The notes below the pieces were generated by a model that worked only from the letters and a program-made list of their open reading frames with translations, had not been told where the DNA came from and searched no databases. The position numbers were made by a program, and so were the translations under genes. 64,000 nucleotides of DNA from Streptomyces sp. MNU76 (lineage in GTDB: Bacteria > Actinomycetota > Actinomycetes > Streptomycetales > Streptomycetaceae): positions 1,302,001-1,366,000 of the forward strand of contig NZ_JAJKLK010000019.1 in the NCBI RefSeq assembly GCF_020982545.1, written 5' to 3'. Positions 15,953 to 23,658 of this stretch are shown here, in pieces; the first letter of the stretch is position 1; the number at the start of each line of letters is the position of its first letter.

Positions 15953-16958
15953 GAGGATCTTCGGCAAGGGACGGCATCGGCCCTCCGCCTCCTGGCGGCA
16001 GGCCACCGATCGTGCGTTCACGCTGATCGGCGACGGTCGGTACGAGGACGCGGGGGCGCTGTTGACACGTGCCGCGGACCTGGAGCCGTGGCTGTCCGAG
16101 TCCTGGTTCAACCTCGCCCTCCTGCACAAGTTCCGGCACGACTGGGAACAGGCGAGAGCGGCCGGACTGCGGGCCGTCGCACTGCTCGACCGGGAGACCG
16201 GCGCGCCCGACTGGTGGAACGTGGGCATCGCCGCGACAGCCCTGCAGGACTGGCCGCTGGCCCGCAGGGCGTGGCAGGCGTACGGGCTGCGGGTGCCCGG
16301 AGGCGCGGCCCGGCCGAAGCCCGGTGGCGGACCCGGTGATTCCGGGGAACCGGTGGGCATGGACCTCGGCAGCGCGGCCGTACGGCTCTCGCCCGAGGGC
16401 GAGGCCGAGGTCGTGTGGGGGCGGCGGCTCGACCCCGCCCGGATCGAGGTGCTCTCCATCCCGTTGCCGTCGTCCGGGCGGCGCTGGGGGGAGGTCGTCC
16501 TGCACGACGGTGTGCCGCACGGTGAGCGGACCACGGCCGCGGGGCACGCGTATCCGGTGTTCGACGAGATCGAGTTGTGGGCGCCGTCCCCCGTGCCGAC
16601 CTGGGTGGTGCTGCTGGAGGCCGCGACCGAGGCGGACCGGGACGCGCTGGAGCGGCTCGCGGCGGACGCGGGGTTCGCGGCGGAGGACTGGTCGTCGTCG
16701 GTGCGGTTGCTGTGCCGGCTGTGCTCCGAGTCACGGATGCCGTCCGACGAGGGCAACGGGGAGCATCTCGATCCGCACGATCACAGCGAGCCGGGCCATC
16801 CCGGGCCGCTGGGGCATGTGACGGACGGGCAGTTGTGGGCGCCGGAGCGGGAGTGCGGGGTGGCTGCGCCGGCTTCGCTGGTTCGGGGGTTGCTGGACGG
16901 GTGGGTGGCCGACAGTCCGGATTCTCGTGATTGGCGGGATCTGGAAGAAGTTTGCTAG
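15951..16958 (+). CDS. Tetratricopeptide-repeat protein
   Basis: This 335-residue protein from GTG 15951 carries TPR helices in its first 130 residues (ALLTRAADLEPWLSESWFNL, then HDWEQARAAGLRAVALL, then DWPLARRAWQAYG). The C-terminal 200 residues have a mixed pattern with PLPSSGRRWGEVVLHDG, AYPVFDEIELW and a Cys pair in LLCRLCSESRM. It resembles the conserved tetratricopeptide protein found next to peptide deformylase in Streptomyces. No catalytic motif is visible. A longer frame from 15834 exists, but its front is not domain-like and the tandem repeat lies there. Confidence 0.7.
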   Translation: MRIFGKGRHRPSASWRQATDRAFTLIGDGRYEDAGALLTRAADLEPWLSESWFNLALLHKFRHDWEQARAAGLRAVALLDRETGAPDWWNVGIAATALQDWPLARRAWQAYGLRVPGGAARPKPGGGPGDSGEPVGMDLGSAAVRLSPEGEAEVVWGRRLDPARIEVLSIPLPSSGRRWGEVVLHDGVPHGERTTAAGHAYPVFDEIELWAPSPVPTWVVLLEAATEADRDALERLAADAGFAAEDWSSSVRLLCRLCSESRMPSDEGNGEHLDPHDHSEPGHPGPLGHVTDGQLWAPERECGVAAPASLVRGLLDGWVADSPDSRDWRDLEEVC

Positions 16959-16998
16959 GGGCTGTGCGGTTCGTTTTCGGCCGCGGGCTTGGTGGTGC

Positions 16999-17074
16999 TT
17001 CTCGCCCAGTTCCCCGCGCCCCTCACGGGGCGCTACCTGACGGGGACCGCCCTCCTGCGGGGCGCGGTCCCCGT
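16999..17074. repeat. Dispersed Streptomyces-type repeat plus hairpin before def
   Basis: TTCTCGCCCAGTTCCCCGCG at 16999-17018 belongs to a dispersed sequence that recurs in this window near 24745 and 29600. It is followed by a perfect 11-bp hairpin, ACGGGGACCGC at 17040-17050 with GCGGTCCCCGT at 17064-17074. The hairpin may end transcription of the TPR gene. Confidence 0.6.
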
Positions 17075-17128
17075 ACCCTGTATCAGCAACTTCATCGCTT
17101 GTTGTTTTGAGGAAGGCGTACGTCTGTC

Positions 17129-17779
17129 ATGGCCCAGCAGGACACCGATCAGCAGCACGTGGGCGTGCTCCCCGTCGATGACGAGGGGTTCGTCATCGAC
17201 ACGGAGGACTGCGAGGAGCGCGAGCAGGCGTACCGTGAGCGTGGCACGTCGTTGCCGATCACCGTGGTCGGGAACCCGGTGCTGCACAAGGAGTGCAAGG
17301 ACGTCACGGAGTTCGGCGACGAGCTGGCCAAGCTGGTGGACGACATGTTCGCCAGCCAGCGCACGGCGGAGGGCGTGGGCCTGGCCGCGAACCAGGTCGG
17401 TGTCGATCTGAAGGTCTTCGTGTACGACTGCCCCGATGACGAGGGCAAGCGTCACACCGGCGTCATCTGCAACCCGAAGCTGGTCGAACTCCCGGCCGAG
17501 AAGCGCCGGTTGGACGACAGCAACGAGGGCTGCCTGTCCGTGCCGACGGCCTACATGCCGCTCGCCCGTCCCGACTACGCCGAGGTCACCGGGCAGGACG
17601 AGAAGGGCAACCCGATCAAGGTGCGCGGCACCGGCTACTTCGCGCGCTGCCTCCAGCACGAGACCGACCACCTGTACGGCTACCTCTACATCGACCGGCT
17701 CTCCAAGCGCGACCGCAAGGACGCCCTGCGGCAGATGGCCGAGAACGAGCCCCGCTACCCCGTGGTCGCCAACGACTGA
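17129..17779 (+). CDS. def: Peptide deformylase
   Basis: Deformylase removes the formyl group from nascent N-terminal methionine. The 216-residue protein contains the three metal-site motifs in order: GVGLAANQVG, EGCLSVP with the metal-binding Cys, and QHETDHLYG (HExxH). It has a 40-residue acidic N-terminal extension before PITVVGNPVLH, common in Streptomyces long-form deformylases. The start is MAQQDTDQ at 17129. It converges on the GlxA-type regulator with a gap of only 17 bp. Confidence 0.95.
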   Translation: MAQQDTDQQHVGVLPVDDEGFVIDTEDCEEREQAYRERGTSLPITVVGNPVLHKECKDVTEFGDELAKLVDDMFASQRTAEGVGLAANQVGVDLKVFVYDCPDDEGKRHTGVICNPKLVELPAEKRRLDDSNEGCLSVPTAYMPLARPDYAEVTGQDEKGNPIKVRGTGYFARCLQHETDHLYGYLYIDRLSKRDRKDALRQMAENEPRYPVVAND

Positions 17780-17796
17780 GCCGGTTCGCCCCGCCC

Positions 17797-18759
17797 TCAG
17801 GCGGCCTCCGGGCCCCGGAACGTCCGGCGGTAGGCCTGCGGGGTCGTTTTCAGCGACCGGACGAACTGATGACGCAGGGCGGCGGCGGTGCCGAAGCCGG
17901 TGTGCCAGGCGATGGCGTCCACCGTCTCGTCCGTCGCCTCCAGCAACCGCTGGGCCAGCAGCACCCGTTGGCCCAGGATCCAGCGGTACGGGGTGGTCCC
18001 GGTCTCCTGCTGGAAGCGGCGGGCGAACGTGCGCGGGGACATGTGCGCGCGGGCGGCGAGCTGCTCGACGGTGACCTCCTCGTCGAGGTGCTGTTCCATC
18101 CACGCGAGGACCTCGCCGATCGTGTCGCACCGCGAGCGTGGCAGCGGCCGCTCGACGTACTGGGCCTGGCCGCCGTCGCGGTGCGGTGGCACCACCATCC
18201 GCCGGGCGATCTTGTTCGCGACCTCCGGGCCCTGCTCCTTGCGGACGATGTGCAGACAGGCGTCGATACCGGCCGCCGTGCCCGCCGAGGTGATCACCGG
18301 GTCCGCGTCCACGTACAGCACGTCCGGCTCGACCACCGCGCGCGGATACTGCCGGGACAGTTCCTCGGCGTGCCGCCAGTGGACCGCGCACGGCCGGCCG
18401 TCCAGCAGTCCGGCCGCGCCGAGCACGAAGACACCCGAGCACACGCTCAGCACCCGGGCGCCCCGGTCCACGGCCCGGCGCAGCGCGTCCAGCAGGTCGG
18501 CCGGGTAGATCCGGTGCACATAGCTGTCGCCCGCCGGCACGACCACCAGGTCGGCCTCTTCGAGCCGGTCCAGGCCGTACGCGGTGGAGACGGTGAAGCC
18601 CGCGTGCGTCCGCAGGGTCGGGCCCTCCGCCGACGCGACCGCGAAGTCGTACACCGGCAGGCCCTCGTCGCTGCGGTCGAGGCCGAAGACCTCGCACACG
18701 ACTCCCAGTTCGAAGGGATGCACGCCCTCCAGGAGGACGGCGGCCACGTTCTTCAGCAT
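17797..18759 (-). CDS. GlxA-family regulator (DJ-1/PfpI domain plus AraC HTH)
   Basis: This 320-residue protein has an N-terminal amidotransferase-like DJ-1/PfpI domain (residues 1-180, with CSGVFVLGAAGLLDGR). An AraC-type double helix-turn-helix follows (about 215-315, with RAHMSPRTFARRFQQETG). AdpA, the A-factor-dependent master regulator, has the same architecture. The start is MLKNVAAVLLEG at 18759. A 10-bp inverted repeat containing an AdpA-like TGGCAGGAAT lies just upstream. The gene is downstream of nrdAB in the same direction. S. coelicolor has an AraC-like nrdS in its nrdABS operon, but a small divergent gene intervenes here. Confidence 0.85.
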   Translation of the reverse strand: MLKNVAAVLLEGVHPFELGVVCEVFGLDRSDEGLPVYDFAVASAEGPTLRTHAGFTVSTAYGLDRLEEADLVVVPAGDSYVHRIYPADLLDALRRAVDRGARVLSVCSGVFVLGAAGLLDGRPCAVHWRHAEELSRQYPRAVVEPDVLYVDADPVITSAGTAAGIDACLHIVRKEQGPEVANKIARRMVVPPHRDGGQAQYVERPLPRSRCDTIGEVLAWMEQHLDEEVTVEQLAARAHMSPRTFARRFQQETGTTPYRWILGQRVLLAQRLLEATDETVDAIAWHTGFGTAAALRHQFVRSLKTTPQAYRRTFRGPEAA

Positions 18760-18778
18760 GCTGCCAGTGTGCCCCGGA

Positions 18779-18817
18779 AGTGGCAGGAATTCGAGGGGGT
18801 GCGGCAGTCCTGCCACT
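18779..18817. promoter_or_regulatory. Inverted repeat, candidate GlxA/AdpA-type operator
   Basis: AGTGGCAGGA at 18779-18788 and TCCTGCCACT at 18808-18817 are perfect inverse complements separated by 19 bp, about three helical turns centre to centre. TGGCAGGAAT within the left arm fits the AdpA consensus TGGCSNGWWY at nine of ten positions. It lies between the divergent regulator and the small membrane protein gene. Confidence 0.5.
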
Positions 18818-18852
18818 GTTTGTCAGGAGTGTTCGGCGCGACAGTGGTGTCC

Positions 18853-19068
18853 ATGGATACGACACAGCTGCAAGGACTCATCGGAACACTGGCCGTCCTC
18901 GGGCTGCTCGCCCTGGTGGTGCTGCCCGCGATCGTCGGCGTCGTGCACGACCGGCGCATCGACCGCCAGCTCCAGCGGGCGGCGCAGGAACGGCGGGCGG
19001 TGCAGGAGAGGCGGGCACCGCAGGAACGGCAGGCGGCGCCGTCGCACCGCTTCGCCCGCCCCGCCTGA
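18853..19068 (+). CDS. Small single-span membrane protein
   Basis: This 71-residue protein has one hydrophobic helix (LIGTLAVLGLLALVVLPAIV, residues 9-28). A charged cytoplasmic tail with repeated ERRA/QER units follows, probably helical. The start ATG at 18853 follows the inverted repeat shared with the divergent GlxA-type regulator. It is therefore a likely target of that regulator. No family is recognised. The coding call rests on the clean hydrophobic/charged pattern and the promoter context. Confidence 0.5.
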   Translation: MDTTQLQGLIGTLAVLGLLALVVLPAIVGVVHDRRIDRQLQRAAQERRAVQERRAPQERQAAPSHRFARPA

Positions 19069-19207
19069 TCGCCGTCGTCAGGCATGCGGCGCCCCATGGC
19101 CACGGCCGCACGACCCGAGGCGGCGACCCCTCCGGTACCTCCCCGACGCGACGACGACCGCGAAGGTCACGTCGGCCGGGGACGCCACCACCTCGAAGGG
19201 GCCCCGC

Positions 19208-20212
19208 TCAGAAGTCCTCGTCCAGGTCGACGGTGCCCTCCACCGCGACCTGGTACGCGGACGGACGTCGCTCGAAGAAGTTGGTGAGCTCCTGGACGCC
19301 CTGCAACTCCATGAAGGAGAAGGGGTTCTCCGAGCCGTACACCGGGGCGAAGCCGAGGCGCGTGAGGCGCTGGTCGGCCACGCATTCCAGGTACTGCCGC
19401 ATCGACTCGGTGTTCATGCCCGGCAGTCCGTCACCGCACAGATCGCGCCCGAACTGCAGCTCGGCCTCGACCGCTTCCCTCAGCATGTCCGTGACCTGTT
19501 GCCGGAGCGTGTCGTCGAAGAGCTCCGGCTCCTCCTTGCGGACGGTGTCCACCACCTCGAAGGCGAAGGACATGTGCATCGTCTCGTCGCGGAACACCCA
19601 GTTGGTGCCGGTGGCCAGACCGTGCAGCAGACCCCGGCTGCGGAACCAGTAGACGTACGCGAAGGCGCCGTAGAAGAACAGTCCCTCGATGCACGCCGCG
19701 AAGCAGATCAGGTTGAGCAGGAAGCGGCGGCGGTCCGCCTGGGACTCCAGCCGGTCCAGCTTCTCGACCGAGTCCATCCACCGGAAGCAGAATTCCGCCT
19801 TCTCCCGGATGGAGGGGATGTTCTCCACCGCCGCGAAGGCCGCCGCCCGGTCCTCCGGGTCGGGGAGGTAGGTGTCCAGCAGCGTCAGATAGAACTGGAC
19901 GTGCACGGCCTCCTCGAAGAGCTGGCGGCTCAGATAGAGCCGCGCCTCGGGGGAGTTGATGTGCTTGTAGAGGGTCAGCACGAGGTTGTTCGCCACGATC
20001 GAGTCGCCCGTCGCGAAGAACGCGACCAGTCGGCCGATGAGGTGCTGCTCGGCAGGGGAGAGCTTCGCGAGGTCGGCGACGTCCGAGTGGAGGTCGACCT
20101 CCTCGACGGTCCAGGTGTTCTTGATCGCGTCCCGGTAGCGCTCGTAGAAGTCCGGGTAGCGCATCGGGCGGAGAGTCAGCTCGAAGCCGGGGTCGAGGAG
20201 ATTCTGAGTCAT
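19208..20212 (-). CDS. nrdB: Class Ia ribonucleotide reductase, small (R2) subunit
   Basis: NrdB holds the diiron-tyrosyl radical cofactor that starts catalysis in NrdA. The 334-residue protein shows FEEAVHVQFY near residue 97, where His-x3-Tyr matches the radical tyrosine spacing, and EGLFFYGAFAYVY with a further iron ligand. It ends in VDLDEDF, an acidic, Phe-terminated tail that usually docks to R1. It follows nrdA by 56 bp, and that gap is filled by a G-rich dispersed repeat. Expression should follow nrdA control (riboswitch plus NrdR). Confidence 0.95.
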   Translation of the reverse strand: MTQNLLDPGFELTLRPMRYPDFYERYRDAIKNTWTVEEVDLHSDVADLAKLSPAEQHLIGRLVAFFATGDSIVANNLVLTLYKHINSPEARLYLSRQLFEEAVHVQFYLTLLDTYLPDPEDRAAAFAAVENIPSIREKAEFCFRWMDSVEKLDRLESQADRRRFLLNLICFAACIEGLFFYGAFAYVYWFRSRGLLHGLATGTNWVFRDETMHMSFAFEVVDTVRKEEPELFDDTLRQQVTDMLREAVEAELQFGRDLCGDGLPGMNTESMRQYLECVADQRLTRLGFAPVYGSENPFSFMELQGVQELTNFFERRPSAYQVAVEGTVDLDEDF

Positions 20213-20216
20213 AGCA

Positions 20217-20266
20217 GTCGGCGCGAAGCGCCGTCCTCCAGGGGTGGTGGTCGGGTGGCGGGCGGG
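20217..20266. repeat. G-rich dispersed repeat with GGCGC hairpin, copy B
   Basis: It contains CGGCGCGAAGCGCCG (hairpin) and then GGGGTGGTGGTCGGGTGGCG, closely parallel to copy A at 7421-7470. It fills nearly the whole gap between nrdA and nrdB and could fold in RNA or DNA. Confidence 0.6.
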
Positions 20267-20268
20267 AA

Positions 20269-22737
20269 TTACTGGCAGGCCTCGCAGGACTCGGGGTTCT
20301 CAAGGGAGCAGGCGACGGCATCCGGATCGGCCGACTGCTGGACGGGGATGGTGTTCTCCGGCCGGTTCGACGTCTGCGTCTGGCCGCCCTGGCCCTGGCC
20401 CTGGCCCTGTGCGGCGCGGGCGATGCGGGTCGCCGGGCGGGAACGCAGGTAGTACGTGGTCTTCAGGCCCGACTTCCAGGCGTACGCGTACATCGAGGAG
20501 AGCTTGCCGATGGTCGGCGTCTCCAGGAACAGGTTGAGCGACTGGGACTGGTCCAGATACGGGGTGCGGGCGGCGGCCATGTCGATCAGACCGCGCTGCG
20601 GGATCTCCCAGGCCGTGCGGTACAGCGCCCGTACGTCGGCCGGGATCCAGGCGAAGTCCTGCACCGAGCCGTTCGACTCGCGCAGCGCCTCACGGGTGCG
20701 GGCGTCCCAGACGCCCAGCTCCTTCAGGTCCTTCACCAGATACGAGTTGACCTGGAGGAACTCACCGGACAGCGTCTCGCGCTTGAACAGGTTGGACACC
20801 TGCGGCTCGATGCACTCGTACACACCGGCGATCGAGGCGATGGTGGCCGTCGGCGCGATGGCGAGGAGCAGGGAGTTACGCAGGCCCGTCGTCGCGACAC
20901 GCTCACGCAGGGCCGCCCACCGCTCCGGCCAGGTGGTCTCGACACCGTAGTGGTCGGGGTGCAGCACACCGCGTGCCGTACGGGTCTTCTCCCAGGCCGG
21001 CAAGGGGCCGGACCGCTCGGCGAGGTCGGCCGAGGCCTCGTACGCGGCGAGCATGACGCGCTCGGCGATCCGCGTCGACAGGGCCTTCGCCTCGGGGGAG
21101 TCGAAGGGCAGACGCAACTGGAAGAAGACGTCCTGCAGGCCCATCGCGCCGAGTCCGACCGGACGCCACTTCGCGTTGGAGCGGCCCGCCTGCTCGGTCG
21201 GGTAGAAGTTGATGTCGACCACGCGGTCGAGGAAGGTGACGGCGGTCCGGACGGTCGCGTCCAGCCGTGCCCAGTCCATGTCGCCCGCCGCCGGGTCGAC
21301 GAACGCGCCCAGGTTCACCGAGCCCAGGTTGCAGACCGCCGTCTCCCCGTCGTTCGTGACCTCCAGGATCTCCGTGCAGAGGTTGGAGGAGTGGACGACA
21401 TGGCCCGGCTCGGCCGTCTGGTTCGCCGTGCGGTTGGCCGCGTCCTTGAAGGTCATCCAGCCGTTGCCGGTCTGCGCGAGGGTGCGCATCATCCGGCCGT
21501 ACAGGTCACGGGCGGCGATGGTCTTCTTCGCCAGGCCGTCCGCCTCCGCCTTGCGGTATGCGGCCTCGAACTCCTCGCCCCACAGGTCGACCAGCTCGGG
21601 TACGTCGGCGGGGGAGAACAGCGACCACTGCTCGTCGGCGTTCACCCGGCGCATGAACTCGTCCGGGATCCAGTGCGCCAGGTTCAGGTTGTGCGTACGC
21701 CGGGCGTCCTCGCCCGTGTTGTCGCGCAGCTCCAGGAACTCCTCGATGTCGGAGTGCCAGGTCTCCAGGTAGACCGCGGCCGCGCCCTTGCGCCGGCCGC
21801 CCTGGTTCACGGCGGCGACCGAGGCGTCCAGCGTCTTCAGGAACGGCACGATGCCGTTGGAGTGCCCGTTGGTGCCCCGGATCAGCGAACCGCGCGCGCG
21901 GACGCGGGAGTACGACAGACCGATGCCGCCCGCGTGCTTCGAGAGGCGGGCCACCTGGTGGTAGCGGTCGTAGATGGAGTCCAGCTCGTCCAGCGGGGAG
22001 TCGAGGAGGTAGCAGGACGACATCTGGGGGTGTCGCGTACCGGAGTTGAAGAGCGTGGGCGAGGAGGGGAGGTAGTCGAGGCGGCTCATGAGCCCGTAGA
22101 GCGCGGCGACTTCGTCCAGGGCGCGGTGGCCCGCCTCCTGATCGGCTCCCGTGTCCTCGGCGAGACCGGCGGCGACCCGCAGCATGAAGTGCTGGGGTGT
22201 CTCGACGACCTTGCGGGTGAGCGGGTGCCGGAGCAGATAGCGGCTGTGCAGGGTGCGCAGACCGAAGTAGCCGAAGCGGTCGTCCCCGGACGGGTCGATC
22301 AGGGCGTCGAGACGCTCGGCGTGGGCGCGGACGAACTCGGCCGTGCGGTCGGCGACGAGGCCCTCCCGGTGGCCCACGGCGATGGACTCCGTGAACGTGG
22401 TGACACCCTGAGAGGCCGCCTCGGCGCGGATGCCGATGGCCAGCAGCCGGGCCGCCAGCTTCGAGTAGGCGGGGTCCTCGGCGATGAGGCCCGCGGCCGC
22501 CTCGGTGGCCAGCTCCCGCAGCTCCGCGACCATCTCGGCGGCAGAGACGCGCACCGACCGGCCGCGCAGCGCGGCGGCGGCGACCCGGCCGGGGTCGGCG
22601 TCGGGGAGGTCGGCGGTCAGCTCGGTCAGGGTCCGCAGCAACGCGGCACCGGGACCGTCGGACTCCACCGCCGGGTCGGCTGGAACCGGCTCGGCCGCGG
22701 CGATGTCCGACACCGGATCGACTGGCGCGATGGTCAC
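20269..22737 (-). CDS. nrdA: Class Ia ribonucleotide reductase, large (R1) subunit
   Basis: NrdA reduces ribonucleoside diphosphates to deoxyribonucleotides. The 822-residue protein has the redox Cys in MSSCYLLDSP, the active-site Asn/Cys/Glu in SSNLCTEILEV, and a C-terminal redox pair in ESCEACQ. A Gln/Gly-rich linker (AQGQGQGQGGQTQ) precedes the mobile C-terminal tail. I start at GTG 22737 (VTIAPVDPVS), with an AGGGAGAG ribosome site. Its leader contains a cobalamin riboswitch and NrdR boxes. B12 should therefore shut it down in favour of the B12-dependent class II enzyme, as established in S. coelicolor. Confidence 0.95.
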   Translation of the reverse strand: MTIAPVDPVSDIAAAEPVPADPAVESDGPGAALLRTLTELTADLPDADPGRVAAAALRGRSVRVSAAEMVAELRELATEAAAGLIAEDPAYSKLAARLLAIGIRAEAASQGVTTFTESIAVGHREGLVADRTAEFVRAHAERLDALIDPSGDDRFGYFGLRTLHSRYLLRHPLTRKVVETPQHFMLRVAAGLAEDTGADQEAGHRALDEVAALYGLMSRLDYLPSSPTLFNSGTRHPQMSSCYLLDSPLDELDSIYDRYHQVARLSKHAGGIGLSYSRVRARGSLIRGTNGHSNGIVPFLKTLDASVAAVNQGGRRKGAAAVYLETWHSDIEEFLELRDNTGEDARRTHNLNLAHWIPDEFMRRVNADEQWSLFSPADVPELVDLWGEEFEAAYRKAEADGLAKKTIAARDLYGRMMRTLAQTGNGWMTFKDAANRTANQTAEPGHVVHSSNLCTEILEVTNDGETAVCNLGSVNLGAFVDPAAGDMDWARLDATVRTAVTFLDRVVDINFYPTEQAGRSNAKWRPVGLGAMGLQDVFFQLRLPFDSPEAKALSTRIAERVMLAAYEASADLAERSGPLPAWEKTRTARGVLHPDHYGVETTWPERWAALRERVATTGLRNSLLLAIAPTATIASIAGVYECIEPQVSNLFKRETLSGEFLQVNSYLVKDLKELGVWDARTREALRESNGSVQDFAWIPADVRALYRTAWEIPQRGLIDMAAARTPYLDQSQSLNLFLETPTIGKLSSMYAYAWKSGLKTTYYLRSRPATRIARAAQGQGQGQGGQTQTSNRPENTIPVQQSADPDAVACSLENPESCEACQ

Positions 22738-22871
22738 GTGGGGCTCTCCCTCGCTCGGCTGGGGGCCCTGCGGAGGGCAGGCGGCAGCACACGAGCGCAC
22801 GGGGGCGTCGCGTCCACCGGCCCATTCCACGAGGCCCGGACGTCAGGGCACCCGGACCGGACGGCCGGGCG

Positions 22872-22986
22872 CGCTGTCGGCAGGTGTTCGGACTGAACAG
22901 GCGTGCGCGCATGGTGGTGTGCGCGCGCCCGTACACCGTTGCGGGACAGTTCCGGATTCACACCGGATTCCCCTGCGGCGACAGCG
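22872..22986 (-). ncRNA. Cobalamin (B12) riboswitch in the nrdA leader
   Basis: Read on the minus strand, the region has GGGAATCCGGTG and TGAATCCGGAACTGTCCCGC followed by AACGGTGTA. It ends with the B12-box-like AGTCCGAACACCTGCC. CGCTGTCG at the 5' end pairs with CGACAGCG at the 3' end to close the P1 stem. It lies about 135 bp before the nrdA start. B12 binding should reduce class Ia reductase expression. Confidence 0.92.
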
Positions 22987-22992
22987 AGCATG

Positions 22993-23039
22993 AGCATACA
23001 TCTAGTGCTGGGGCGCAGTGTCACCCCCACATGTTGTGT
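22993..23039 (-). promoter_or_regulatory. Pair of NrdR boxes
   Basis: Two 16-bp sequences, read on the minus strand as GCACTAGATGTATGCT (22993-23008) and ACACAACATGTGGGGG (23024-23039), resemble the NrdR consensus ACACWATATATWGTGT. They are separated by 15 bp, the spacing known for NrdR pairs. They lie just upstream of the riboswitch, where the nrdA promoter must be. Confidence 0.65.
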
Positions 23040-23060
23040 CGCCTTCGGTTTCGGGGGGTG

Positions 23061-23567
23061 TCAGAGCGTCAACTCGTAAGTGATCAGAGTGACGTCGAGG
23101 AGGTCGGGCAGGGGGTTCCAGTCGCGCTCCGGTGTGCGGGTGAAGCCCAGGCGTTCGTAGATGCGGTGGGCCGCGTGCATGCCGCGTTGGGTCGACAGCA
23201 CGAGGCGCACACAGCCCTCCACGGCGCGGGCGCGCTCCACACAGGCCCGCACGAGCGCCTCGCCGGTACCGCGCCCGCGGGCTTCCGGGGATACCGCGAG
23301 CATCCGTATCTCGGCCTCTCCCGCACGGGCGATGTCGGCCATGGGGCCGCTCGTGGGGACGAAGGTCACTCCGCCCAGGACCCTCCCGTCCGCGACCGCC
23401 ACGAGCACGTCGGCCTCGGCGGCCCGCTTCGCCACGTCCCGCAGCTCGTCGAGGTACCGGTCGCTCTCCCGGAAGTCCAGCAACCCGTCGCCCAGGTAGG
23501 CCTGGGCGATGATCTCGCCGAGGGCGGCGTACTCGTCAGGGGCCGCCGTCCTGATCGTGATGTCCAT
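23061..23567 (-). CDS. GNAT-family N-acetyltransferase
   Basis: This 168-residue GNAT enzyme transfers an acetyl group from acetyl-CoA to an unknown amine. The acetyl-CoA-binding motif A is visible as IRMLAVSPEARGRGTGEALV (about residues 90-109). The later HRIYERLGFTRTPE is the motif B region. Start and length are standard (MDITIRTAAPDEY). It precedes the nrdA control region in the same direction with no obvious terminator. Substrate specificity cannot be inferred, since such single-domain GNATs act on small molecules, peptides or antibiotics. Confidence 0.88.
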   Translation of the reverse strand: MDITIRTAAPDEYAALGEIIAQAYLGDGLLDFRESDRYLDELRDVAKRAAEADVLVAVADGRVLGGVTFVPTSGPMADIARAGEAEIRMLAVSPEARGRGTGEALVRACVERARAVEGCVRLVLSTQRGMHAAHRIYERLGFTRTPERDWNPLPDLLDVTLITYELTL

Positions 23568-23658
23568 GCGTCGCAGTCTGCACGAGGGGCGGCTTCGCGG
23601 GTCGGCGGTTGTCCACAGGGAGCGCCGCCGGTCGGATGATCGGATCGTGCAGGTCGTG

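Noticed and set aside
14447..16756. 769-codon minus-strand frame opposite the HD and TPR genes
   Set aside because: Composition is Ser/Arg/Pro rich without any domain, and the plus strand has clear HD and TPR motifs.
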